Shown here in pieces: positions 55,066 through 64,000 of a DNA stretch of 64,000 nucleotides. Position 1 is the stretch's first letter; every line of letters starts with the position of its first letter. A program made the position numbers and the translations under genes. The DNA is taken from contig NZ_JACHJB010000002.1 of the NCBI RefSeq assembly GCF_014207745.1, positions 2,542,001 to 2,606,000 of the forward strand, written 5' to 3'. Origin of the DNA: Nonomuraea muscovyensis (lineage in GTDB: Bacteria > Actinomycetota > Actinomycetes > Streptosporangiales > Streptosporangiaceae). Below the pieces are notes generated by a model. That model saw only the letters and a list, made by a program, of their open reading frames with translations, had not been told where the DNA came from and made no database searches.

Positions 55066-55724
55066 TGCGCGTCGCGATCGCCGGGGCCGGCGCGGTCGGC
55101 CGGTCCATCGCCGCGGAGCTCCTGGAGAACGGCCACGAGGTCCTGCTCGTCGACATCGACCCCAGGGCCATCAAGATCGACAGTGTGCCACGCGCCGAGT
55201 GGCTGCTCGCCGACGCCTGCGAGATCGCCTCGCTCGACGAGGCGGGCCTCAACAACTGCCACGTCGTCGTCGCCTCCACCGGTGACGACAAGGTCAACCT
55301 CGTCGTGTCGCTGCTGGCCAAGACCGAGTACGGGGTGCCGCGCGTGGTGGCCCGGATCAACCACCCCAACAACGAGTGGCTGTTCAACGAGTCGTGGGGC
55401 GTGGACGTGGCCGTCTCCACCCCGCGCCTGCTGAGCGCCCTGGTGGAGGAGGCGGTCAGCGTCGGCGACCTGGTGCGGCTGATGACGTTCCGCCAGGGGC
55501 AGGCCAACCTCGTGGAGCTGACCCTCGCCGACGACGCCCCGGTGGTGGGCCAGCGGGCCGGCTCGGTGCCGTGGCCGGTCGACTCGGCGCTGGTGGCCAT
55601 CCTGCGCGAGGGCCGCGTCCTGGTGCCCTCCGACGACGACCCGCTGGAGGCCGGCGACGAGCTGCTGTTCGTGGCCAGCCAGGAGGTCGAGCAGGAGCTC
55701 GCCCACCTGCTGTCCCAGCACTGA
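55065..55724 (+). CDS. RCK/TrkA-N K+-transport regulatory subunit, second of a pair (CeoC-like)
   Basis: 219 residues, paralogue of the preceding protein: MRVAIAGAGAVGRSIAAELL and VLLVDIDPRAIK nucleotide motifs, then RCK_C from about 140 (TLADDAPVVGQRAGSVPWPV). It overlaps the first by one base (TGATG), so a CeoB/CeoC heterocomplex is likely. No TrkH-type membrane subunit is adjacent; the divergent KimA-like importer is the natural candidate partner, by inference. Confidence 0.92.
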   Translation: MRVAIAGAGAVGRSIAAELLENGHEVLLVDIDPRAIKIDSVPRAEWLLADACEIASLDEAGLNNCHVVVASTGDDKVNLVVSLLAKTEYGVPRVVARINHPNNEWLFNESWGVDVAVSTPRLLSALVEEAVSVGDLVRLMTFRQGQANLVELTLADDAPVVGQRAGSVPWPVDSALVAILREGRVLVPSDDDPLEAGDELLFVASQEVEQELAHLLSQH

Positions 55725-55739
55725 CGCCCCGGGCGGCCG

Positions 55740-55770
55740 GCTCGCGCGTTCCGCTCGCGGGCGCGCGAGC
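55740..55770. terminator. Hairpin after the RCK pair
   Basis: GCTCGCGCG (55740-55748) pairs with CGCGCGAGC (55762-55770), 9-base-pair stem, 13-base loop, 16 bases after the stop. A 15-base tandem repeat (two copies, 55760-55790) lies over and after it. Confidence 0.55.
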
Positions 55771-55816
55771 ACGCGGCGCGCGAGCACGCGGCCGCCGTCG
55801 GCTGGGCGCCGGCGGC

Positions 55817-56485
55817 TCAGGCGGGCGCGACGGGCTTGATCGGGGTGCGGCCCCTGCCGAGCATCCATACCATCGCGCCCAGCGCCGCCACCTGCAACGG
55901 CCAGCCCATCGCGATCTTGGCGAGGCCCAGCGCGGCCACGGCCTGGTCGCCGCCGCCGAACAGGTAGACGGGGAGCTGCACCGCCACCCGCACCACGCAC
56001 GGCAGCATGAGCAGCCACGTCAGCCGGGTGCACAGCCGCACGACGCCGGGGTCCTTGTGCCAGCCGGTCGGGTCGCCCGTCACCGAGCCGATGAGGAACC
56101 CGACGACGGGCCAGCGGGTCACGATGGAGACGAGCATGGCGACCGCGTAGGCGCCGTTCCACAGGATGCCGGGCAGGAAGTAGTCCTTGGCGTCACCCGT
56201 GCGGCTGGCGAAGAACGCGCCGATGGCGATGCCGATCAGGCTGTTGATCACGAACTGCGGGGTGGAGCGCTGCACCAGCCGCGCCACCAGCAGCACCACC
56301 GACAGCGCGATGCTGATGATGAGCGACAGCCTCAGGTCCTCGGTGGTGATCCAGGACAGCGTGAACGCCGCCGTGGGCACCGCCGCCTCGATGATGCCGC
56401 GTACCCCGCCGAACGCCCTGGCGAGCTGGGAGCGTACGGCCGCCTCCACGGTGTCGTGGGCGACCTCGTCCGCCTCGGTACTCAC
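55817..56485 (-). CDS. DUF3159 family membrane protein
   Basis: 222 residues, about 6 helices: FGGVRGIIEAAVPTAAFTLS, STPQFVINSLIGIAIGAFFA, GDAKDYFLPGILWNGAYAVA, and VTGDPTGWHKDPGVVRLCTR. Conserved actinobacterial family of unknown function. Starts 3 bases after the OB-fold gene stop on the same strand, so the two are co-transcribed, as often seen in actinomycetes. Confidence 0.9.
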   Translation of the reverse strand: MSTEADEVAHDTVEAAVRSQLARAFGGVRGIIEAAVPTAAFTLSWITTEDLRLSLIISIALSVVLLVARLVQRSTPQFVINSLIGIAIGAFFASRTGDAKDYFLPGILWNGAYAVAMLVSIVTRWPVVGFLIGSVTGDPTGWHKDPGVVRLCTRLTWLLMLPCVVRVAVQLPVYLFGGGDQAVAALGLAKIAMGWPLQVAALGAMVWMLGRGRTPIKPVAPA

Positions 56486-56488
56486 TGA

Positions 56489-56875
56489 TCAACTCCCTGG
56501 GCGCAGCTCGTAGCGTGGATTGAACATCACCTTGCGCCCATCCTGCATGCTGACCAGACCCTCGGCCTTGACGATGCGGCCCGGCTCGATACCCGCGATC
56601 TTGCGGCGGCCGAGCCAGACCAGGTCGATGACGTCCGAGCCGTCATACAGCTCGGCCTCAAGCGCGGGGGACCCTCCCCGCGGGCGCAATGTCACCGTAC
56701 GCAGCGTACCGGCTACGCAGAAGCGACGCCGTCCGCCACACGAGGCGATCGGCGTCGCGCCGGTCTGCTCGGCCTCCGCCCGCAGTTCCTGGGCCTCGAT
56801 CTCGGTCTGGGGGGAGGCCAGCCGGCTGAAGAACCCGCGCAATCCCCCGCGTCTGGGGGGCCCTGCCGTAGTCAT
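56489..56875 (-). CDS. Small OB-fold nucleic-acid-binding domain protein
   Basis: 128 residues, ATG start. N-terminal Arg/Gly-rich stretch then a compact OB fold: RRRFCVAGTLRTVTLRPRGGSP, EAELYDGSDVIDLVWLGRRK and IEPGRIVKAEGLVSMQDGRK. Family is conserved in actinobacteria; a role in DNA repair or RNA binding is only inferred. Between DUF3159 and DUF3710 genes, short gap to each. Confidence 0.85.
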   Translation of the reverse strand: MTTAGPPRRGGLRGFFSRLASPQTEIEAQELRAEAEQTGATPIASCGGRRRFCVAGTLRTVTLRPRGGSPALEAELYDGSDVIDLVWLGRRKIAGIEPGRIVKAEGLVSMQDGRKVMFNPRYELRPGS

Positions 56876-56914
56876 GATGAATCAGCTTATGCGATGAGAG
56901 CCGGATGCGAACCG

Positions 56915-57550
56915 TCAGCGAGTCTCGCTGATCTCCGGCCCTCGTCTGAACGGGTTGAGCCCCGGCCGTTCCTCGGCCTCGACGCCGGGCTCGGTGGGCC
57001 TGCGCAGCACGATCGGCTCCTCGCGGGCCATCGGCTCGGCACCGCGCACGACCACGACGTCGCGCAGGAAGTCGAGGAACGGCTCGGCCGCGGCATCGTC
57101 GTCGGCCGCCTTGCCGTGGATGATGGCCAGCAGGCACCAGCGCGGGCCGTCCACCCCGATGTAGCGGGCCGGGCGGGTGACACCCTCGCCGGCGATCTCG
57201 CCGGCCAGCTCCGCGCCGAACGGCCCCTGCTGCTCGCGCAACGCGCTCACCTGCTGCATGACCTTGGTCTTGACCTCGTCCCACAGGCCCAGCGTCTTGG
57301 GCGCGGCGAGCGCCTGGAGCTGCAGCGTGCTGTCGCCGTGGATGACGACGACGCCGATGTGCTGGTCTCCCACCGAGGCCAGCCGGACGTCGAAGTCGGG
57401 GTTGTGCGGCAGCCGCAGGCCGCCGAGGTCGATCCTGTCACTGTCGGGGTGGGGTTCTTCGGCGTCCCACGGGCCGGACTCGCGCATGGGCGCGGCCGGC
57501 TCGGCGGGCACGTTCCGCTCGGGCTGCTCGCGACGACGACGTCGGAACAC
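56915..57550 (-). CDS. DUF3710 family protein
   Basis: 211 residues from the GTG at 57550 (GGGGAG 10 bases upstream); a GTG at 57559 would be closer to the site than usual. Basic N-terminus FRRRRREQ, then the DUF3710 core DRIDLGGLRLPHNPDFDVRL and VTRPARYIGVDGPRWCLLAI, and the C-terminal PFLDFLRDVVVVRGAEPMA. Soluble, function unknown. Part of the OB-fold/DUF3159/dut neighbourhood typical of actinomycetes. Confidence 0.88.
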   Translation of the reverse strand: MFRRRRREQPERNVPAEPAAPMRESGPWDAEEPHPDSDRIDLGGLRLPHNPDFDVRLASVGDQHIGVVVIHGDSTLQLQALAAPKTLGLWDEVKTKVMQQVSALREQQGPFGAELAGEIAGEGVTRPARYIGVDGPRWCLLAIIHGKAADDDAAAEPFLDFLRDVVVVRGAEPMAREEPIVLRRPTEPGVEAEERPGLNPFRRGPEISETR

Positions 57551-57589
57551 GTGTCTCACTCTCCCCTGCCTGGGCGTCCTGCCGGACGC

Positions 57590-58066
57590 TCAACGTCCTG
57601 TCGAACCGAATCCGCCGGCGCCCCGGGCCGAGCCGGGCAGCAGCTCCACCTCGCGGAACACCGCCCGCTCCACCCGCTGGACGACCAGCTGCGCCACCCG
57701 GTCCCCCCGCCTGACGCGGAAGGGCTCCTTGGTGTCGGTGTTGATGATCGTCACCTTGATCTCGCCCCGGTAGCCGGCGTCGACGGTGCCGGGCGCGTTG
57801 ACGAGGGTGACGCCGTGCCTGGCGGCCAGCCCCGAGCGCGGGTGCACGAACGCGGCGTAGCCGTCGGGCAGCGCGATCGCCAGACCGGTGCCGACGACCG
57901 CCCGCTCGCCGGGCAGCAGCTCGACGTCCTCGGCCGCGTACAGGTCGGCGCCCGCGTCGCCAGGGTGGGCGTAGCCGGGCGCGGGCAGGCCGGGGTCGAG
58001 CCGCTGGATGACGATCTCCAGCGCGCCCGGCCGGTCGCCCGTCGCCCCGGGGTCGGTGCCGGTCAA
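57590..58066 (-). CDS. dut: dUTP diphosphatase
   Basis: 158 residues, trimeric dUTPase hydrolysing dUTP to dUMP and pyrophosphate. The five motifs are visible: HPGDAGADLYA, PRSGLAARHGVTLVNAPGTVDAGYRGEI (as separate blocks), GDRVAQLVVQ, and the C-terminal arm RGAGGFGSTGR. Starts with TTG overlapping the thioesterase stop (TTGA) with GAGG 7 bases upstream. Confidence 0.96.
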   Translation of the reverse strand: MTGTDPGATGDRPGALEIVIQRLDPGLPAPGYAHPGDAGADLYAAEDVELLPGERAVVGTGLAIALPDGYAAFVHPRSGLAARHGVTLVNAPGTVDAGYRGEIKVTIINTDTKEPFRVRRGDRVAQLVVQRVERAVFREVELLPGSARGAGGFGSTGR

Positions 58067-58617
58067 GGATTCACCTCGAAATCGTGGTGTTCGGCGGCGA
58101 TGGCCGCCGCGTCGCCGTGCCGGGCGAAGTGCTCCATGTCCACCTGGACGAAGAGCGCGGCCGCCCGGACGGCGACCGGACCGTCGGGGGCGCCGATGCG
58201 CCCCTCAGCCTCAAGGTACGCCTTGCGGCCGGCGATCCCGTTGCACCAGGCGCGCAGATGGAGTGTCGTGCCGACGGGGACGGGGCGGACGTAGTCGGTC
58301 TCCAGCCGCGCGGTGACGTACGGGCGCTGGAACAGCCAGACGGACATGCCGATGATCTCGTCCATCGCGGCGGCCAGCACTCCGCCGTGGGCGAGCATCG
58401 GCGCCCCCTGATGGGCCTCCCCCACGGTGAACTCCGCCTCGACGGTCGCGCCGTCGGGCGTGACGGCCGCGAGGTGCAGGCCGGTGGGGTGGTCGGCGCC
58501 GCAGCCGAAGCAGCGGCTGTAGTGGGATCCGAGCGCGGAGCCCGGGGGTGGTGCGTCAAAGTGCGCCGCGGGCTGGTCGGCCTCCGGCGGCGGGGTCGTC
58601 ACGGGTGAACGGGTCAC
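58063..58617 (-). CDS. PaaI-type hotdog-fold thioesterase
   Basis: 184 residues from GTG 58617 (GTG 58602 also possible; neither has a strong ribosome site). Hotdog domain with CFGCGADHPTGLHL and the helix motif MLAHGGVLAAAMDEIIGM, followed by TARLETDYVRPVPVG. Acyl-CoA thioesterases of this shape are common beside dut in actinomycetes; substrate unknown. Overlaps dut by 4 bases. Confidence 0.87.
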   Translation of the reverse strand: MTRSPVTTPPPEADQPAAHFDAPPPGSALGSHYSRCFGCGADHPTGLHLAAVTPDGATVEAEFTVGEAHQGAPMLAHGGVLAAAMDEIIGMSVWLFQRPYVTARLETDYVRPVPVGTTLHLRAWCNGIAGRKAYLEAEGRIGAPDGPVAVRAAALFVQVDMEHFARHGDAAAIAAEHHDFEVNP

Positions 58618-58657
58618 GAATGACGAGGTTACTGCCTGGCCGGGCGGTGGCGGACGG

Positions 58658-59938
58658 TCAGGCGGGTTCGGCCCCGCGCGAGGTGCCGGGCGGGCGGGCG
58701 GTCCCTCCGAGGGCCGAGGCGCGGGGCCGCACGGGCGTCTCGGAACCCTGGCTCTCGGGCGTCGCGGCACCCTCGGCGCCCGGGGTCTCCAGCCGCGTGG
58801 CGTCATCGTCGCCGGACGGCTCCGCCGGGCCCGGTGGCTCCGGGCCGCCCGGTGGGGCCGATGGTCCGGCCGGTGGCAAGGCCATCGGCTCGTCGTGGCG
58901 TAGCTCCGGCAACGCCCGGTAGATCACGGCCGCGACCGGCACCGCCACGGCCGCCCCGGCGATGCCGCCGAGGATGCCGCCGACCGCCAGCACGATGATG
59001 ATCGCCAGCGGGTGGAAGTTGAGCGCCCGGCCGACGATCAGCGGCTGGAGCACGTGGTTCTCCAGTTGCTGCTCCACCACCAGGATGCCGACGAAGATCA
59101 GCGCGTACACGATGCCCTTGGCGCCCAGCGTGACGAGCGTGGCGATCGTGCCGGCGAAGAAGATGCCGACGATCGGGATGAAGCTGGCCAGGAAGATGAG
59201 CACGGCCAGCGGCGCCCACAGCGGCACCCCCATGCCGGCGAGCACGATGCCCATGATGAGCCCGTGGACGGCCGCGACGGCCACCGTGCCCTGCACGTAG
59301 TGGGAGAGCGTGGTCCACGCGGCGCGGCCGGCCCGGTCGACGCGCGGCGACATCGAGCCGAACCCCTTGAGGAACCACCCCCAGATCCGCTCGCCGTCCT
59401 TGAGCAGGAAGAACGTGACGAAGAGCATCAGCACGAGCGAGGCGAGCACCTCGACGGCGACCGCGCCGGCCGTCAGGACGGTGCCGGTGATGGCCGTGCG
59501 CTGGGTGTTGACCATCGTCGCGACCTCGTCGACGTACTGGGTGATCTGCGCCTGCTGCAGGTGCAGCGGGCCGGTGATCAGCCAGGTCTGGACGTCGCGG
59601 GCGGTCGCCTGCACCTGCTCGACGAGGTTGGGGAACTCCTCGGTGGCGCGCGCGCCGATCAGCCAGCCGGTGCCGACGAGCACGGTCAGCGCGACCAGCA
59701 TGGTGATCCAGGTGGCGTAGATGGGCCGCATCCCGGCCTGGCGCAGGCTGTTGGTCAGCGGGAACAGCAGCGCGGTCAGCAGCAGGGCGATCGCCACGGG
59801 CAGCGCGACGAAGCTGAGGCGGCCGATGCCCTGGGCGAAGAAGTAGACCACCACACCGACGAGGATGAGGCAGGCGCACCAGGCGGCCATCGTGGCCAGC
59901 ACGGGTGGCACGAGCTTGGTGGGGCGGTCCTTCAGCAC
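58658..59938 (-). CDS. AI-2E family (PerM/YdiK-like) membrane transporter
   Basis: 426 residues, about 8 helices in two halves (CLILVGVVVYFFAQGIGRLS, then ALAVGG-type glycine-rich helices) with the family middle segment LASLVLMLFVTFFLLKDGER, PLAVLIFLASFIPIVGIFFAG and VEQQLENHVLQPLIVGRALN. A Pro/Gly/Glu-rich tail of about 90 residues follows. Despite the family name, autoinducer-2 export is not general; many act as ion or solute transporters. Stand-alone gene. Confidence 0.9.
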   Translation of the reverse strand: MLKDRPTKLVPPVLATMAAWCACLILVGVVVYFFAQGIGRLSFVALPVAIALLLTALLFPLTNSLRQAGMRPIYATWITMLVALTVLVGTGWLIGARATEEFPNLVEQVQATARDVQTWLITGPLHLQQAQITQYVDEVATMVNTQRTAITGTVLTAGAVAVEVLASLVLMLFVTFFLLKDGERIWGWFLKGFGSMSPRVDRAGRAAWTTLSHYVQGTVAVAAVHGLIMGIVLAGMGVPLWAPLAVLIFLASFIPIVGIFFAGTIATLVTLGAKGIVYALIFVGILVVEQQLENHVLQPLIVGRALNFHPLAIIIVLAVGGILGGIAGAAVAVPVAAVIYRALPELRHDEPMALPPAGPSAPPGGPEPPGPAEPSGDDDATRLETPGAEGAATPESQGSETPVRPRASALGGTARPPGTSRGAEPA

Positions 59939-60038
59939 ACCCCCAGACTGGCACGTCCGGCGCGGAGATGCGCGCGGTTAAATGATCGGGTCTGGCGCGG
60001 CACCCGCTCCCGGACGGCGGGCGCCGCGCCGCCCGGCG

Positions 60039-62558
60039 CTACCGGCTCTCCTCCAGGGTGACCTCGACGGTCAGCTCCGGGCCGTCGCGCAGGACGAACT
60101 CCTCCACGGTGCCCGCCCCGCACAGGTCGTCCTGGGCGAGCCGCACGAGCCCGGCCTCGGGGCCCGACACGGTGAGGCGGGAGACCTCGGCGCGCATCGA
60201 CAGCTTGGCCGCCGACTTGGCCTTGCGGACCTGGCGCAGCACCTCGGAGGCGACGCTCAGCACGGCCGGGTCACCGGTGCCCCGCTCGGCGGCGGGCCAG
60301 GCTGCGCGGTGCACGCTGCCCTCGCGCCACCACGACCAGACCTCCTCGGTGACGAACGGCAGGAACGGCGCGAACAGCCGCAACTGCACGTCGAGTGCCC
60401 GGCGCAGCGCCACGTGGGCGGAGGCCGCCCGCGGGCCGGACTCGTAGGCGCGGGCCTTGACCAGCTCCAGGTAGTCGTCGCAGAACGACCAGAAGAACCG
60501 CTCGGCCGCCTCCAGCGCCCGGGTGTAGTCGTAGCCCTCGAACGCCCGCGTCGCCTCCTCCACCACGTCGGCCAGCGCGGCCAGCATGGACAGGTCGAGC
60601 GGCTCGGTGACCTCGGCCTCGGCCGCGGGGAAGCCGAGCACGAACTTCGACGCGTTGAGGATCTTGATCGCGAGCCGGCGCCCGACCTTGATCTGCCCGG
60701 TGTCGAAGGCCGTGTCGGTGCCGGGCCGCCCGCTGGCCGCCCAGTAGCGGACCGCGTCGGAGCCGTACTCCTCCAGCAGCCCGAGCGGCGTCGTCACGTT
60801 GCCCTTGGACTTGGACATCTTCTTGCGGTCGGGGTCGAGGATCCACCCCGAGATGGCCACGTCGTTCCACGGCAGCGTGCCGAACTCCTGGTGCGCCCGG
60901 ACCACGGTGGAGAACAGCCAGGTGCGGATGATCTCGTGGGCCTGCGGCCGCAGGTCCATCGGGAAGACCCGGGCGAACAGGTCGGGGTCGCGCTCCCAGC
61001 CGCCGGCGATCTCCGGGGAGAGCGACGAGGTGGCCCAGGTGTCCATGACGTCGGGGTCGCCGACGAAGCCGCCCGGCTTGCCGCGCAGGTCCTCGGTGTA
61101 GCCGTGGGGGACCTGCGAGGAGGGGTCGATCGGCAGCTCCTCCTCGCGGGGCAGCAGCGGGCGGGTGTAGTCGGGCTCGCCGGAGTCGTCCAGCGGATAC
61201 CAGACCGGGAACGGCACGCCGAAGAACCGCTGCCGGGAGATGAGCCAGTCGCCGGCCAGCCCCTGCACCCAGTTGTCGTAGCGGACCCGCATGTGCGGCG
61301 GGTGCCAGCGCAGCTCGGCGCCCCGGGCCAGCAGTTGCTCGCGCAGCCCGGCGTCGCGGCCGCCGTTGCGGATGTACCACTGCCGGGTGGTGACGATCTC
61401 GAGCGGCCGGTCGCCCTTCTCGTAGAACTTCACCGTCCGCTGCACGGGCCGCGGGTCGCCGTCGAGGTCGCCGGACTCGCGCAGCAGCTCCACGATCCGC
61501 TCGCGGGCGCTGTGCACGGTCTTGCCGGCCAGTTCCTTGTACGGCCCGGGCTCGACGCCCTCGGGCGGCTCGGGCAGCAGCCTGCCGTCACGGCCGACGA
61601 CGGGGCGGGTCGGCAGGGCCAGCTCGCGCCACCAGGTGACGTCGGTGAGGTCGCCGAACGTGCAGATCATCGCGATGCCGGACCCCTTGTCGGGCTCGGC
61701 CAGGTGGTGGGCCAGCACGGGCACCTCGACGCCGAAGATCGGCGTCAGCACGGAGGTGCCGAACAGCGGCTTGTAGCGCTCGTCGTCAGGGTGGGCGACG
61801 AGGGCCACGCAGGCCGGGATCAGCTCCGGCCGGGTGGTCTCGATCCAGACCGGCCCCTTCTCGCCGTAGAAGGAGATGCGGTGGAAGGCGCCCGGCCACT
61901 CGCGGTCCTCCAGCTCGGCCTGGGCGACGGCGGTGCGGAAGGTGACGTCCCACAGGGTCGGCGCCTCGGCGAGGTAGGCCTCACCGCGCGTCAGGTTGCG
62001 CAGGAACGCCCGCTGGGAGGCCGCCCGCGCGTGCCCGTCGATGGTCGCGTACGTCATGGTCCAGTCGACCGACAGCCCGAGGCGCCGCCACAACTCCTCG
62101 AACGCCTTCTCGTCGTCGAGGGTCAGCCGCTCGCACAGCTCGATGAAGTTGCCGCGCGAGATCGGCACCTGCCGCTTGGGATCAGGCTTGGCGGGAGGTG
62201 TGAAGTCGCGGTCGTAGGGCACCGAGGGGTCACAGCGGACACCGAAGTGGTTCTGCACGCGGCGCTCGGTCGGCAGGCCGTTGTCGTCCCAGCCCATGGG
62301 GTAGAAGACCTCGCGCCCGCGCATCCGCTGGAAACGGGCGACGGTGTCGGTGTGCGTGTAGGAGAAGACGTGACCAACGTGGAGAGAGCCGGAGACGGTC
62401 GGAGGAGGCGTGTCGATCGAGTAGACCTGATCACGCGTCCTGGACCGGTCGAAGCGGTAGGTGCCCTCGTCCTCCCAGCGCGCCGCCCATACCTGCTCCA
62501 AGCCGTCGAGAGTCGGTTTCTCCGGCATGAGCGCATGTTCTGGTCGCTGCTGAGTCAT
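60039..62558 (-). CDS. valS: Valyl-tRNA synthetase
   Basis: 839 residues, class I aminoacyl-tRNA synthetase. HIGH-type motif HVGH at 60-63 (TVSGSLHVGHVFSYTHTD) and KMSKSKGN near 582, with the editing domain between (TTRPELIPACVALVAHPDDE) and the anticodon-binding region after. Belongs to the shorter ValS type with GWDDNGLPTERRV instead of the E. coli sequence. The AAGGAGG site lies one base before the ATG. Divergent from the DUF4235 gene. Confidence 0.97.
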   Translation of the reverse strand: MTQQRPEHALMPEKPTLDGLEQVWAARWEDEGTYRFDRSRTRDQVYSIDTPPPTVSGSLHVGHVFSYTHTDTVARFQRMRGREVFYPMGWDDNGLPTERRVQNHFGVRCDPSVPYDRDFTPPAKPDPKRQVPISRGNFIELCERLTLDDEKAFEELWRRLGLSVDWTMTYATIDGHARAASQRAFLRNLTRGEAYLAEAPTLWDVTFRTAVAQAELEDREWPGAFHRISFYGEKGPVWIETTRPELIPACVALVAHPDDERYKPLFGTSVLTPIFGVEVPVLAHHLAEPDKGSGIAMICTFGDLTDVTWWRELALPTRPVVGRDGRLLPEPPEGVEPGPYKELAGKTVHSARERIVELLRESGDLDGDPRPVQRTVKFYEKGDRPLEIVTTRQWYIRNGGRDAGLREQLLARGAELRWHPPHMRVRYDNWVQGLAGDWLISRQRFFGVPFPVWYPLDDSGEPDYTRPLLPREEELPIDPSSQVPHGYTEDLRGKPGGFVGDPDVMDTWATSSLSPEIAGGWERDPDLFARVFPMDLRPQAHEIIRTWLFSTVVRAHQEFGTLPWNDVAISGWILDPDRKKMSKSKGNVTTPLGLLEEYGSDAVRYWAASGRPGTDTAFDTGQIKVGRRLAIKILNASKFVLGFPAAEAEVTEPLDLSMLAALADVVEEATRAFEGYDYTRALEAAERFFWSFCDDYLELVKARAYESGPRAASAHVALRRALDVQLRLFAPFLPFVTEEVWSWWREGSVHRAAWPAAERGTGDPAVLSVASEVLRQVRKAKSAAKLSMRAEVSRLTVSGPEAGLVRLAQDDLCGAGTVEEFVLRDGPELTVEVTLEESR

Positions 62559-62853
62559 GCCTCCTTATGGTACGGCTTCCAAGGTCGCACAAGCGGTAGA
62601 GACTAGTGTTCGTTACATACGGGAAGGAGAGGCCGCATGGCAGAGGAGAGGCCCGATGTCGCCTGGCGGGTGGTCGGCGGACTGGTCGGTCTGGCGACCG
62701 CGTGGGCGGCGCGCAAGATCCTCGGGTTCGTCTGGGTGAAGACGACGGGCAAGGAGCCGCCGGTCGACCCGGACTCCCCCGAGGTCGGCATGGGTGAGGC
62801 GATCGGCTACGCGGTCGTGATGGGCGTGGGCATGTCCGTGGCGCAGATCGTGG

Positions 62854-64000
<1,147 letters not shown>

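Overview
The window is core chromosome of a very GC-rich actinomycete. By eye it is near 70 percent G+C or higher, with strong third-position bias, GTG and TTG starts, and families typical of that phylum (DUF1707, DUF3159, DUF3710, DUF4235, an SSI inhibitor, F420-type oxidoreductase). A Streptosporangiaceae-like or Streptomyces-related host fits best, but no rRNA or other decisive marker is present. I saw no tRNA, rRNA, CRISPR array, prophage or insertion sequence.

Layout. 0-5.8 kb: an SSI-type protease inhibitor, an amino acid permease, dxs, and two paralogous secreted zinc peptidases. 5.8-10.3 kb: a xylose-type sugar ABC transporter operon ending in its ROK regulator. 10.5-12 kb: a TauE/SafE exporter and a ribbon-helix-helix/MazF toxin-antitoxin pair. 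12-15.7 kb: aconitase with an elaborate promoter region, and a YdjM-like membrane protein. 16-18 kb: PadR regulator, DUF1707 protein, TspO. 18-28 kb: S1 protease, GH15 glycosidase, large LuxR-family ATPase regulator, and a giant secreted protein fusing an M4 and an M28 peptidase. 28.5-36.5 kb: the complete kdp potassium system, preceded by a 27-residue membrane microprotein. 36.6-39.4 kb: a CGNR zinc-finger regulator divergent from a four-gene redox-like operon. 39.4-45 kb: a sugar MFS transporter and a minus-strand cluster encoding a chitinase-like pseudoenzyme, two tandem histidine kinases and one response regulator. 45-50 kb: LLM oxidoreductase and the Hen1-Pnkp RNA repair pair. 50-56 kb: a FecCD permease remnant, an rRNA/tRNA methyltransferase, a KimA-like potassium importer divergent from two RCK/TrkA proteins. 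56-64 kb: housekeeping genes (DUF3159, OB-fold, DUF3710, dut, thioesterase, AI-2E-family protein, valS, DUF4235, truncated otsA).

How the parts connect. Potassium is handled twice: high-affinity Kdp with its own sensor pair, and a KimA-like importer next to two RCK subunits. Sugar handling is covered by the ABC operon, the MFS porter, GH15 and OtsA (the last two possibly opposite arms of trehalose metabolism). Secreted proteolysis is prominent: four predicted secreted proteases and one protease inhibitor.

Most unusual: in the tandem kinases the second copy has Asn and Glu where its paralogue has the phospho-acceptor His and a second conserved His. The secreted GH18-like protein immediately upstream in the same direction has also lost its catalytic acid. 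Together they may be a non-enzymatic sensing module. Other notable items are the M4-Ig-M28-Ig-P-domain fusion, the cysteine-bearing insertion in KdpC, the CGNR-linked operon, the PadR/DUF1707 pair with shared His-rich tracts, and the layered aconitase promoter.
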